Source: an uncultured Comamonas sp.
GTDB taxonomy: Bacteria; Pseudomonadota; Gammaproteobacteria; Burkholderiales; Burkholderiaceae_C
Length of the DNA: 64,000 nt
NCBI GenBank assembly: GCA_947306475.1
Contig: CAMZGS010000001.1
Span: 186,001-250,000, forward strand
Reading direction: 5' to 3'
Shown piece after piece: positions 9,049 through 17,078 of the stretch. The translations under genes were made by a program, and so were the position numbers. A model generated the notes under the pieces. It had not been told where the DNA came from. It saw only the letters and a list, made by a program, of their open reading frames with translations, and made no database searches. The first letter of the stretch is position 1, and each line of letters opens with the position of its first letter.

Positions 9049-10539
9049 CTAGAAACGCGGCAGATCGGGGTGGCTGAGCTGGCCGCCGCGCACCAGCATC
9101 TTGCCGTACTCGGCGCAGCGGTTGAGCGTGGGGATGAGCTTGCCGGGGTTGAGCAGGCCGTCCGGGTCAAAGGCGGCCTTGAGGGCGAACATCTGCTCGT
9201 TTTCTGCGGTGGTGAACTGTGCACACATGCTGTTGAGCTTTTCCACGCCCACGCCGTGCTCGCCGGTGATGGTGCCGCCCATGGCCACGCTGGTCTCCAG
9301 GATCTCGGCGCCAAACAGTTCGCAGCGGCGCAGCTCGTCGGCGTTGTTGGCATCAAACAGGATCAGCGGGTGCAGGTTGCCGTCGCCCGCGTGAAAGACG
9401 TTGACGCAGCGCAGCTGGTATTTTTTCTCCATCTCCTGGATGGCCAGCAGGATGTCGGCCAGGCGCTTGCGCGGGATGGTCGAATCCATGCACATGTAGT
9501 CGGGGCTGATGCGCCCGCTGGCCGGAAAGGCGTTCTTGCGCCCGCTCCAGAAGCGCGCGCGCTCGTCCTCGCTTTGGCTCACCGTGATGGCGGTGGCGCC
9601 GGCGCCGCGCAGCACTTCGCTCATGCGGGCAATTTCTTCCTCCACCTCGGCCGGGGTGCCGTCGCTTTCGCACAGCAGGATGGCCTCGGCGTTCAGGTCG
9701 TAGCCGGCGTGGACAAAGTCTTCCACGGCGGCGGTCATGGGCTTGTCCATCATCTCCAGGCCGGCGGGGATGATGCCGGCGGCAATCACGGCGGCCACGG
9801 CATCACCGGCTTTGCGCACATCGTCAAAGCTGGCCATGATGCAGCGTGCCAGCTGCGGCTGGGGGATGAGCTTGACGGTCACTTCCGTGGCTACGGCCAG
9901 CATGCCTTCACTGCCCATGAGAATGGCCAGCAGGTCGTAGCCGGGGGTGTCCAGCGCATCGCTGCCAAATTCGATGGGTTCGCCGGCAACGGTAAAGCCC
10001 TTCACCTTGAGGATGTTGTGTACCGTAAGACCATATTTCAGGCAGTGCACGCCGCCGGAGTTTTCCGCCACATTGCCGCCGATGGTGCAGGCAATCTGGC
10101 TGCTCGGGTCGGGCGCGTAGTACAGGCCGTAGGGCGCAGCCGCCTCGCTGATGGCCAGGTTGCGCACGCCGCATTGCACCACGGCGGTGCGGCTGTGCGG
10201 ATCGAGCTTGAGGATCTGGTTGAACCTGGCCAGCGACAGCGTCACCCCCATGGCGTGCGGCATGGCGCCGCCCGACAGGCCCGTGCCCGCGCCGCGCGCC
10301 ACCACAGGCACCTTGAGCGCATGGCAGGTCTTGAGCACGGCCTGCACCTGTTCGTAGGTCTCGGGCAAGGCCACCACCAGGGGGCGCTGGCGGTAGGCAG
10401 TCAGGCCGTCGCACTCGTAGGGGGTGGTGTCTTCGGGCTGCCACAGCAGGGTGTGGGCAGGCAGGTGCTGGCTCAGGGCCTGCACCACTTCGGCCTGCCG
10501 TGCGGCACGTTCAGAGGGTTGTGGGGTGGCGGAGGTCAT
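9049..10539 (-). CDS. glcD: FAD-linked oxidase, GlcD family (glycolate/D-2-hydroxyacid oxidase subunit)
   Basis: The protein oxidises 2-hydroxyacids such as glycolate or D-lactate using FAD of the vanillyl-alcohol-oxidase fold. The product of 496 residues has the FAD-binding segment VPVVARGAGTGLSGGAMPHA near residues 77-96 and the PP-loop region DPSSQIACTIGGNVAENSGG. The C-terminal substrate domain carries the cofactor/metal motif FHAGDGNLHP and the end motif ITGEHGVGVEKL. The partners glcE and glcF are not adjacent, so it may act as a single-chain dehydrogenase or with distant partners. A LysR-type gene lies just upstream on the same strand. Confidence 0.93.
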   Translation of the reverse strand: MTSATPQPSERAARQAEVVQALSQHLPAHTLLWQPEDTTPYECDGLTAYRQRPLVVALPETYEQVQAVLKTCHALKVPVVARGAGTGLSGGAMPHAMGVTLSLARFNQILKLDPHSRTAVVQCGVRNLAISEAAAPYGLYYAPDPSSQIACTIGGNVAENSGGVHCLKYGLTVHNILKVKGFTVAGEPIEFGSDALDTPGYDLLAILMGSEGMLAVATEVTVKLIPQPQLARCIMASFDDVRKAGDAVAAVIAAGIIPAGLEMMDKPMTAAVEDFVHAGYDLNAEAILLCESDGTPAEVEEEIARMSEVLRGAGATAITVSQSEDERARFWSGRKNAFPASGRISPDYMCMDSTIPRKRLADILLAIQEMEKKYQLRCVNVFHAGDGNLHPLILFDANNADELRRCELFGAEILETSVAMGGTITGEHGVGVEKLNSMCAQFTTAENEQMFALKAAFDPDGLLNPGKLIPTLNRCAEYGKMLVRGGQLSHPDLPRF

Positions 10540-10623
10540 GGGCGTGAATGTAGGCCATGCCTGCGCGCGTGCGCGTGAACTTTCTTGCAGCCGCCTGTGA
10601 AAACAGCGCGGGGCATCCCGCGC

Positions 10624-11559
10624 TCAATTGACGGCCTTGGCCAGCCATTCGGCGAAGGCGTTGCACTCCCAGCGATCCATGGTGCCGGTGCGCCAGCACA
10701 GGTGGTGGGCGTTGGCACTGGGCACATCCAGATCGAAGAGGCGCACCAGCGTGCCGTTTTCCAGCCAGGGCATGCCCAGCTTGAGCCGCACAGGGGCAAT
10801 GCCCAGTCCGGCGGCAGCGGCATCGCACAGCAGACCCACGTCGTTGAACTGGGAGCCTTCGCTGGGCTCGGCCCAGTCCAGCCCGGCGGCCTTGAACCAG
10901 GGCAGCCAGGGCTCCAGCGGGGTGCGCAGCAGGGGCAGGGATTCCATGTCCTGCGGTCGGTCGATGGGGCCGTACTGGCGCAGGAAGGCGGGCGAAGCCA
11001 CCGGCGTGTACACATCACGCGCCAGCTCCATGTGTTCCATATCGGCGTAGCGGCCCGGGCCGTAGCGCACGACCAGGTCGGCGTCTTCGGCCACCACGTC
11101 CAGCAGCGGGATGGTGACCTGCATGGCGATGTCGATCTCCGGGTAGGCGGCCGTGAATTGCGCCAGCTTGGGGATGAGCAGGCAGCGGGCAAAGGTGGGT
11201 GTGACCGCCACTTTCAGGCGCCTGCGGCCTGAAGCCACCGGCAGGTTGGGAAAGCGCTGTAGCGCGCCCAGCCCTTCGCGCACCTGTTGCAGGTAGGCCG
11301 AGCCTTCGGTGGTCAGGGAAAAGTCCGAGCGTCCGAACAGCTGCGTGCCCAGCACTTCCTCCAGCTGGCGCACGCGGTGGCTGACGGCGCTGGGCGTGAC
11401 GCTGAGCTCCTCGGCCGTCAGGGTCACGCTGCGCAGACGTGCCAGTGCCTCGAAGGTGAGCAGGCACTGAATGGGGGGGATGCGTCGGGCGCTGCGGCTG
11501 TCGAAGGTGGGCGCGCTGCGCTGTCCGACGGGGCGCTGTGCATTCATGGGCATGGCCAT
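10624..11559 (-). CDS. LysR-type transcriptional regulator (GcvA-like)
   Basis: The protein has an N-terminal winged helix-turn-helix (LLTFEALARLRSVTLTAEEL, then SVTPSAVSHRVRQLEEVLG) near residues 30-75 and a C-terminal periplasmic-binding-like effector domain. The PPIQCLLTFEA start of the DNA-binding part resembles the GcvA subgroup. The ATG at 11559 gives about 311 residues; ATGs at 11553 and 11547 are equally possible, and an extension to 11631 would overlap purU. It sits 14 bases after the purU stop, so it may be co-transcribed with purU, and its target may be glcD downstream. Its effector is unknown. Confidence 0.88.
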   Translation of the reverse strand: MAMPMNAQRPVGQRSAPTFDSRSARRIPPIQCLLTFEALARLRSVTLTAEELSVTPSAVSHRVRQLEEVLGTQLFGRSDFSLTTEGSAYLQQVREGLGALQRFPNLPVASGRRRLKVAVTPTFARCLLIPKLAQFTAAYPEIDIAMQVTIPLLDVVAEDADLVVRYGPGRYADMEHMELARDVYTPVASPAFLRQYGPIDRPQDMESLPLLRTPLEPWLPWFKAAGLDWAEPSEGSQFNDVGLLCDAAAAGLGIAPVRLKLGMPWLENGTLVRLFDLDVPSANAHHLCWRTGTMDRWECNAFAEWLAKAVN

Positions 11560-11573
11560 CGCATCCAGAGGGA

Positions 11574-12425
11574 TTAACGGAAGACCACCGTCTTGTGGCC
11601 GTTCAGGATCACACGGCGTTCGCTGTGCCATTTGACGGCACGGGCCAGCACCAGGCTTTCGGTGTCCTGACCACGGGCGGTGAGGTCTTCCACGGTGTCG
11701 GTGTGGTCCACGCGCGCCACGTCCTGTTCGATGATGGGGCCTTCGTCCAGATCGGCGGTGACGTAGTGGGCGGTGGCGCCGATGAGTTTGACGCCGCGCT
11801 CATGCGCCTGGTAGTAGGGCTTGGCGCCCTTGAAGCTGGGCAGGAAGCTGTGGTGGATGTTGATGGCGCGGCCTTGCAGCTTCTGGCACATGTCGTTGGA
11901 GAGCACCTGCATGTAGCGGGCCAGCACGACCAGCTCGGCACCTTCCTGTTCGATCACTTCCAGCTGGCGCGCCTCGGCCTGGGCCTTGGTGGCGGCGGTG
12001 ACGGGAATGTGGTGGAAGGGGATGTTGTAGCTGGCGGCCAGCTGGTAGAAGTCGCGGTGGTTGCTGATGATGGCGCGTACATCCACCGGCAGCAGCCCCG
12101 ACTTGTAGCGAAACAGCAGGTCGTTGAGGCAGTGGCCCTGACGGCTGACCATGATCACGGTCTTCATGCGCTCGTCCTTGGCGTGCAGGCTCCAGCGCAT
12201 CTGGAAGGGCTCGGCCATGGTGGCCGTGGCGGCCTTGAGGCCAGCCAGATCGCCGTTGGGGCAGGCAAACTGCACACGCATGAAGAACAGGCCGGTTGCC
12301 TGGTCGTTGTACTGCGCGGCTTCTTCAATGTTGGCGCCCAGCTCCAGCAGGAAGCCGGAAACGGCATGCACCAGCCCCAGGCGGTCGGGGCAGGACAGGG
12401 TCAGGATGTAGGCTTGTTGGTTCAT
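11574..12425 (-). CDS. purU: Formyltetrahydrofolate deformylase
   Basis: PurU hydrolyses 10-formyl-THF to formate and THF, balancing the one-carbon pool and feeding purine synthesis. The product has 283 residues. Residues 1-85 form an ACT domain (ILTLSCPDRLGLVHAVSGFL), followed by a formyltransferase-fold catalytic domain with the motifs NIHHSFLPSF and GATAHYVTADLDEGPII. The catalytic Asn-His-Asp set is present (N and H in INIHH, D in DLDEGP). Length and ends match the family. Confidence 0.96.
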   Translation of the reverse strand: MNQQAYILTLSCPDRLGLVHAVSGFLLELGANIEEAAQYNDQATGLFFMRVQFACPNGDLAGLKAATATMAEPFQMRWSLHAKDERMKTVIMVSRQGHCLNDLLFRYKSGLLPVDVRAIISNHRDFYQLAASYNIPFHHIPVTAATKAQAEARQLEVIEQEGAELVVLARYMQVLSNDMCQKLQGRAINIHHSFLPSFKGAKPYYQAHERGVKLIGATAHYVTADLDEGPIIEQDVARVDHTDTVEDLTARGQDTESLVLARAVKWHSERRVILNGHKTVVFR

Positions 12426-12500
12426 AGGGCGCCGATTGTCGCAGCATTGCAGGGCCGCCCCTGGCCCAGGTGCGCCCCCACCCTGCTGCGAGTGGGCCGA

Positions 12501-12794
12501 TCAGTGCATCACCACCGGGTTCTGGGCCAGACTGGCATAGCCCTCCAGGGTGGCTTCCACTTCTTCCTCTGTCGGGGCCTCATGCTGCCAGGCGTGGATC
12601 TGGCGTTGGAACATTTCGGCCCATGCACCATCCAGATACACCTCCTTGCCTGAGCGCTTGTCCACGATCTCGAACCCGTGGCGCGGCAGCGCCGGGGTGG
12701 TGCTGCCGTCGGAGCGGGTGATTTGCGTGGGCAGGCCCAGGTCGGGCTGCAGATGGAGCACCACAAAGGAATCTGAGTCGTACAGCATTTGCAT
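12501..12794 (-). CDS. DUF3567 domain-containing protein
   Basis: The protein of 97 residues starts MQMLYDSDSFVVLHLQPDL and ends in EGYASLAQNPVVMH, matching the small Burkholderiales family DUF3567, whose function is not known. It contains the segment GFEIVDKRSGKEVYLDGAWA that dominates the family. The ATG at 12794 is chosen because a perfect AGGAGG lies 6 bases before it; the open frame extends far upstream to 13040 but without family similarity. No signal peptide or membrane segment, so it is probably cytoplasmic. Confidence 0.9.
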   Translation of the reverse strand: MQMLYDSDSFVVLHLQPDLGLPTQITRSDGSTTPALPRHGFEIVDKRSGKEVYLDGAWAEMFQRQIHAWQHEAPTEEEVEATLEGYASLAQNPVVMH

Positions 12795-12937
12795 GTGATC
12801 CTCCTTGTGTCCAGGCTGCCATCCGGCAGCCATGTTGAAGCGAAGTGTCATCTCCGCAGAGTGTCGGGCATGCTGGCAGGCCACTGGCGGGAGCCTGCCG
12901 CAGCGGTTGCCGACGGCTCTGCTGCTTCGGGCACCAC

Positions 12938-13744
12938 CTACTGTGGAGGCAGAGTCTGCAATTGCAAGTCCACCAGGTCCTGGGCGCTGTCCTGCATGCG
13001 GATGCGCACCGGCAGGTACCCCAGCCGGGGCGCCAGCCACAGGGCCGATTGCGCCTGCGTGCCGTCCTTGTCTGTGGTATCGGCATCCAGGTGCTGCAGC
13101 TTGAGCGCGGCGATGCTGCCCGCCGGCAGGGATAGCTGTTCCTGGGTCTGGACGACGAAGGTCCAGGGCTTGACGCTGCGGTTGCTGGCCGCCTGCACCA
13201 CCACGCGCGTGCCCTGGGGATAGCGCTCAGGCTGGGCCGCGATCATGCCGGCCAGCTGGAAGAACACGCTCAGGCGGTCCTGCGTGCCGGCCTGCCAGGG
13301 GCTGCTGCCGCCCCGGCTGAAGACGATCTGCCCCGCCGTGCGGTCGAAGCTGACGCTGTACTCCTTGCGTGTGCGGTCCATGAATACCTCGGGCTGCAGG
13401 CCGTGCGGCCCCACGCTGCCGACGCTGGACTGGCGCCGCCCGCCCAGCAGGGGCATGCGCACCTCCTGCATGGCCTCGTAGCGCCCGTCCTGGTACTGCC
13501 AGTGCAGCTGGGCGTTGGCACTGTAGGAAAAGCCCTTGGCCTTGCCCTGCACGTTGAACGTCAGCTGCGCCGAGGGCGGCGCCTGCCAGCTCAGATGCTC
13601 CCACGCAAAGGGCGCCTGCTGTGGCGGGGTGACTTGCAGGGCAGACTGGGCCAGGGCGACCTGGCCGCTCAGGCACGCCACGCCCAGCAGGGCCAGGCGC
13701 ACGAAGGGCGCAAGGAAGGTGGGGATGCGAGATGTAGGAGTCAT
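12938..13744 (-). CDS. DUF3108 domain-containing exported protein
   Basis: The protein of 268 residues has an N-terminal signal peptide (LALLGVACLSGQVALAQ) and a body matching the DUF3108 family, predicted beta-rich periplasmic proteins. Recognisable stretches are FSYSANAQLHWQYQDGRYEA and SVSFDRTAGQIVFSR. Family function is unresolved; members often lie near purine and folate genes in Burkholderiales. It is followed on the same strand by DUF3567 after about 140 bases. Confidence 0.85.
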   Translation of the reverse strand: MTPTSRIPTFLAPFVRLALLGVACLSGQVALAQSALQVTPPQQAPFAWEHLSWQAPPSAQLTFNVQGKAKGFSYSANAQLHWQYQDGRYEAMQEVRMPLLGGRRQSSVGSVGPHGLQPEVFMDRTRKEYSVSFDRTAGQIVFSRGGSSPWQAGTQDRLSVFFQLAGMIAAQPERYPQGTRVVVQAASNRSVKPWTFVVQTQEQLSLPAGSIAALKLQHLDADTTDKDGTQAQSALWLAPRLGYLPVRIRMQDSAQDLVDLQLQTLPPQ

Positions 13745-13873
13745 GCTGGTATTACACCGGTAAACGCTCAGGGAAACCCTGATTTATTTTGTGAACGATC
13801 GTGCTTTTATTCCGAGGTTTCTCGCTACACTGCGGGCATTGCATCCCAACCATACGTTCAAGGAGATAAGCCC

Positions 13874-14128
13874 ATGTCCGATCTGCAAGCTGCTTTCGAG
13901 GCTGCGGTACGCAATTCCACCTCCCTCAGCGAGCGGCCCGACAATGCCACGCTGCTGAAGATCTACGCCCTGTACAAGCAAGCCACCGAGGGCGACAACG
14001 AAGCGAAGAAGCCCAGTTTTACCGACGTGGTGGGTCGCGCCAAGTGGGATGCCTGGGAAAAGCTCAAGGGCATGGGGGCCGATGAGGCCAAACAAGCCTA
14101 TGTGGAACTGATTGAGTCCCTGCTGTAG
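13874..14128 (+). CDS. Acyl-CoA-binding protein (ACBP)
   Basis: The protein is a small cytoplasmic carrier that binds medium- and long-chain acyl-CoA esters. The product of 84 residues carries the ACBP fold: DLQAAFEAAVRNS, LLKIYALYKQATEGD (acyl-CoA headgroup contacts Tyr and Lys) and AKWDAWEKLKGM. The ATG at 13874 has AAGGAGATAAGCCC before it, an ideal ribosome site. The gene is rare outside eukaryotes but common in Burkholderiales. Neighbours on both sides run in the opposite direction, so it has its own promoter. Confidence 0.95.
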   Translation: MSDLQAAFEAAVRNSTSLSERPDNATLLKIYALYKQATEGDNEAKKPSFTDVVGRAKWDAWEKLKGMGADEAKQAYVELIESLL

Positions 14129-14164
14129 GCGCGTAGTTCCTGCGCCAGGCGGCAAGACAGAACA

Positions 14165-14189
14165 ACAACGGCCCCTTGAGGGCCGTTGT
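14165..14189. terminator. Hairpin between convergent ACBP and riboflavin synthase genes
   Basis: The perfect stem ACAACGGCCC / GGGCCGTTGT with a 5-base loop lies between the two stop codons. There is no T tract on either side, so it is a stem-loop transcript end rather than a classical intrinsic terminator. Confidence 0.6.
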
Positions 14190-14212
14190 GCGTTGGCGTC
14201 GTGGTGCAGCGC

Positions 14213-14923
14213 CTAGGCCCTGGTGGCCGCCTGGCTGGGGGTGACGAAGTCGTCCAGCGTCAGGCCTTTTTCTGCCAGCAGCGCTTCCAGCGCCGGGCGC
14301 AGTGGCCCCAGTGTGGCGGCGACGGTGTCGCGCACGGTATCGACGATGACCTGGGTGCTGCGTTCGATCTCGATGTTCACGCGGTCGCCGGGGTGCTTGT
14401 CTTCGAACACCGTCATGCGCCGTGTCTCGGGGATCAGCCAGACCTCGAACCAGCCTTCCTGGCGGTCGGCTTCGGCCACCGTCAGGCTGGCGCCATTGAT
14501 GGCGATGTAGCCTTTGGCAAACACGTAGGGGCGCAGCGCCGGCGGCAGCTCAAAGCGGATCTTGTAGTTGGTTTCGGTGGGCACGACCTGCAGCAGCGTG
14601 CTGGTGCCATCGACGTGGCCCGAGAGGATGTGCCCGCCCACTTCAGCGCCTTCCCTGGCCGCACGTTCGACATTGACGCGCTGGCCCACGGCGTAGCTGC
14701 CCAGAGTGGTGATGGCCAGCGTCTGCTGCATGACGTCAAAGCGTGCCTGGGTGGGGCTGAGCAGCTCGGTGACCGTCAGGCACACACCATCGGTGGCCAC
14801 GCTGGCCCCGATGGCCAGGTCCTGGCAAAAGCCGGGGGGAAAGTCCAGGGTGAAGGTGCGTAGCCCCGGCAGCTCGTCGATGGCGGCAATGCGGGCAACG
14901 GCTTGGATGATGCCGGTAAACAT
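14213..14923 (-). CDS. ribE: Riboflavin synthase, alpha-type
   Basis: The enzyme dismutates two 6,7-dimethyl-8-ribityllumazine molecules to riboflavin. The product of 236 residues has the family start MFTGIIQAVARI and two lumazine-binding barrels: SVATDGVCLTVTEL and GHILSGHVDG in the first, GYIAINGASLTVAEAD in the second. The C-terminal tail of about 45 residues (DTVRDTVAATLGPLRPALEA...) is longer than in standard RibE, so this may be a divergent paralogue. The start at 14923 is fixed by MFTGII; no good Shine-Dalgarno is visible. An intrinsic terminator ends only 24 bases before the start codon, suggesting attenuation. Confidence 0.9.
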   Translation of the reverse strand: MFTGIIQAVARIAAIDELPGLRTFTLDFPPGFCQDLAIGASVATDGVCLTVTELLSPTQARFDVMQQTLAITTLGSYAVGQRVNVERAAREGAEVGGHILSGHVDGTSTLLQVVPTETNYKIRFELPPALRPYVFAKGYIAINGASLTVAEADRQEGWFEVWLIPETRRMTVFEDKHPGDRVNIEIERSTQVIVDTVRDTVAATLGPLRPALEALLAEKGLTLDDFVTPSQAATRA

Positions 14924-14947
14924 GGGAGAGGAGCGATTCTCGTTGAC

Positions 14948-14977
14948 AAAAAAACGCCCCGGGTTGCCCCGGGGCGT
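14948..14977 (-). promoter_or_regulatory. Intrinsic terminator in the ribE leader (probable attenuator)
   Basis: On the minus strand the stem ACGCCCCGGG / CCCGGGGCGT with a 4-base loop is followed by seven T, a textbook terminator. It ends about 24 bases before the ribE start codon, where it would stop transcripts coming from upstream unless relieved. The sequence upstream of it does not match the FMN (RFN) riboswitch core. Confidence 0.7.
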
Positions 14978-15052
14978 CAAGCCTCGTGCAGGCCTGGAGT
15001 ATGCACAGATTTGCTCTGCCACCTGGGGTGGGAAGCGGAATTCCTGAAAAAG

Positions 15053-15130
15053 TAGCTGCTTGCGCTGGTGTATCAAGGTTTTCAGATGGTTTTAATCTGA
15101 AAAATCAGTATGGAAAGGCGCTAGTAGCTA
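15053..15130. repeat. Dispersed palindromic repeat, copy 2
   Basis: The arms TAGCTGCTTGCGCT and GGCGCTAGTAGCTA enclose inner arms TTTTCAGAT / ATCTGAAAA. The left flank TCCTGAAAA matches that of copies 1 and 8. This is the only clear copy not at a gene 3' end; it lies between the divergent ribE and aldehyde dehydrogenase genes. Confidence 0.8.
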
Positions 15131-15186
15131 TCAAATTAATGATGGTCGGCATCACACACGGCAGATTCTAGTACGAAATGCATATG

Positions 15187-15206
15187 AATGAGAATTGTTC
15201 TCAAAT
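15187..15206. promoter_or_regulatory. Fur box without an evident target gene
   Basis: The core TGAGAAT-T-GTTCTCA (15189-15203) fits the 7-1-7 Fur palindrome with six of seven pairs and is flanked by A/T on both sides. It lies about 265 bases before the aldehyde dehydrogenase and about 264 bases before ribE, with no iron-related gene adjacent. Confidence 0.65.
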
Positions 15207-15471
15207 ATTTTACCCAGCACACTGCCGACATCGCACCGCACGTCTTGCTGCCGTGGTCGCGGAACTCTGTCGGGATTGTCCGGGCATGTCCGCTGGTGGG
15301 CGGTAATGACCGATGACAGGTGGTGAGCGCCTGTAGGCTGCTCAATCCGGTGCCAGCAGTGCCCCCGAGCCAGCGGTGCAGGGGAGATTGCCGCCTCCCA
15401 CGGGCATTGCGCGGGCCGCTCCCTAGAATGAACAGCTTCACATTTTGATGACACAACAGGAGATACCCCCT
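15207..15471. other. Intergenic stretch upstream of the aldehyde dehydrogenase
   Basis: About 265 bases between the Fur box and the aldehyde dehydrogenase start. No convincing gene is seen on either strand; a 100-codon minus frame at 15152-15454 has no family features. The promoter of the downstream gene should be here but no clear -35/-10 pair stands out. Confidence 0.4.
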
Positions 15472-16935
15472 ATGCCTCAGACCCCTCAGCTGCAGCCTGC
15501 TTACCCCTCTTCGATTCAACTGCTGGTGGACGGCGCCTGGCAGGATGCTGCCGACGGTGCCACGCTGGCGGTGTACAACCCGGCCACCGGGGAGACGCTG
15601 GGCCAGGTGGCACGCGCGGGCACGGCCGATCTGGAGCGCGCCGTGGCGGCCGCGCAGCGTGGCTTTGAGGTGTGGCGCTGGCTGAGCGCGCACGAGCGCC
15701 AGGCCATCATGCGTCGTGCGGCCCAGCTGCTGCGCGAGCGCGCCACGACCATCGCCACCTTCATGACCCAGGAGCAGGGCAAGCCCCTGCCCGAAGCGCT
15801 GGCCGAGGTGCGCGCCGGGGCCGACATCATCGAATGGTTTGCCGACGAGGGGCTGCGCCTGTACGGTCGCCTGGTGCCCAGCCGCCGCAGTCAGGTGCAG
15901 CAACTGGTGGTGCAGGACCCGGTGGGGCCGGTGGCAGCGTTTACGCCCTGGAACTTCCCGATCAACCAGATCGTGCGCAAGCTGGGTGCGGCACTGGCAG
16001 CGGGCTGCTCCTTCCTGTGCAAGGCGCCGGAAGACACGCCGGCTTCGCCCGCCGAGCTGCTGCGCTGCTTTGTCGATGCGGGCGTTCCTGCCGGGGTGGT
16101 GGGGCTGGTGTATGGCGATCCGGCAGAAATCTCGCGCTACCTGATTGCCCATCCGGCCATCCGCAAGATCACCTTCACCGGCTCCACCGCCGTGGGCAAG
16201 CAGCTGGCGGCCCTGGCTGGTCAGCACATGAAGCGCTGCACCATGGAGCTGGGCGGCCACGCGCCGGTGATCGTGGCCGAGGATGCCGACCTGGCACTGG
16301 TGGTCAAGAGCGTGGGCGCAGGCAAGTTGCGCAACGCCGGTCAGGTGTGCATCTCGCCCACGCGCTTTCTGGTACACCGCAGCGTGCAGGCCGAGCTGGT
16401 CGAGCGCCTGGCGCAGTACTTCGAAGGCGTGAAGATCGGCAACGGCCTGGAAGAGGGCGTGCAGATGGGCCCGCTGGCCCATGCGCGCCGCGTGGCCGCC
16501 ATGCAGGAGCTGGTGGCCGATGCCCAGGCGCATGGTGCACAGCTGCGCACCGGCGGGCATGTGCTGGAGGGACCGGGCAACTTCTTCGCCCCGACCTTGC
16601 TGGTGGATGTGCCCCAGCAGGCGGCCGTGTGCAACACCGAGCCCTTTGGTCCGCTGGCCATCGTGCGCGGCTTTGAGCAGCTCGATGAAGCCATTGCCGA
16701 GGCCAACCGCCTGCCTTATGGCCTGGCCGCGTACGCCTTCACGCGCTCGCTGAAGACGGCACATGTGCTGGGGCAGCGGGTGGAAGCGGGCATGCTGTGG
16801 ATCAACCAGGCAGCGCTCACATCGGCAGAGATGCCGTTTGGCGGCATCAAGGATTCGGGCTATGGCTCCGAGGGCGGGCCGGAGGCGCTGCAACCCTATG
16901 TGACGCCCAAGGTGATCTCCACCGCCATGATCTGA
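15472..16935 (+). CDS. NAD(P)-dependent aldehyde dehydrogenase, succinate-semialdehyde dehydrogenase type
   Basis: The enzyme oxidises an aldehyde to the acid; the closest subgroup is GabD-like succinate-semialdehyde dehydrogenase. The product of 487 residues has the cofactor segment [20 protein letters not shown] near residue 155, the catalytic Glu in [11 protein letters not shown] and the nucleophile Cys in [12 protein letters not shown] near residue 295. The end motif [17 protein letters not shown] is present. ATG at 15472 is preceded by CAGGAGA at a suitable distance; an in-frame ATG at 15445 lacks this. Substrate cannot be fixed because no pathway neighbours are present. Confidence 0.92.
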   Translation: MPQTPQLQPAYPSSIQLLVDGAWQDAADGATLAVYNPATGETLGQVARAGTADLERAVAAAQRGFEVWRWLSAHERQAIMRRAAQLLRERATTIATFMTQEQGKPLPEALAEVRAGADIIEWFADEGLRLYGRLVPSRRSQVQQLVVQDPVGPVAAFTPWNFPINQIVRKLGAALAAGCSFLCKAPEDTPASPAELLRCFVDAGVPAGVVGLVYGDPAEISRYLIAHPAIRKITFTGSTAVGKQLAALAGQHMKRCTMELGGHAPVIVAEDADLALVVKSVGAGKLRNAGQVCISPTRFLVHRSVQAELVERLAQYFEGVKIGNGLEEGVQMGPLAHARRVAAMQELVADAQAHGAQLRTGGHVLEGPGNFFAPTLLVDVPQQAAVCNTEPFGPLAIVRGFEQLDEAIAEANRLPYGLAAYAFTRSLKTAHVLGQRVEAGMLWINQAALTSAEMPFGGIKDSGYGSEGGPEALQPYVTPKVISTAMI

Positions 16936-17078
16936 GCATCGAAACCGTCCTGAGCGAATGCGCAGACCGGGCTGCCAGCCGGGTCTGCGCATTTTGCATG
17001 GGGGCTTGGCCGCTGGGTAAAAGATCTATGTAGAATGAATTTTATTGTTTGCCGCCTGCGCTTGCGCAGCTTTTTGCC

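Noticed and set aside
14978-15050. FMN riboswitch upstream of ribE
   Set aside because: The conserved RFN core elements are not found on the minus strand; only a terminator is supported.
17000-17078. NsrR or FNR site upstream of nnrS
   Set aside because: Only one half resembles an NsrR site and no TTGAT-N4-ATCAA is present; too weak to annotate.
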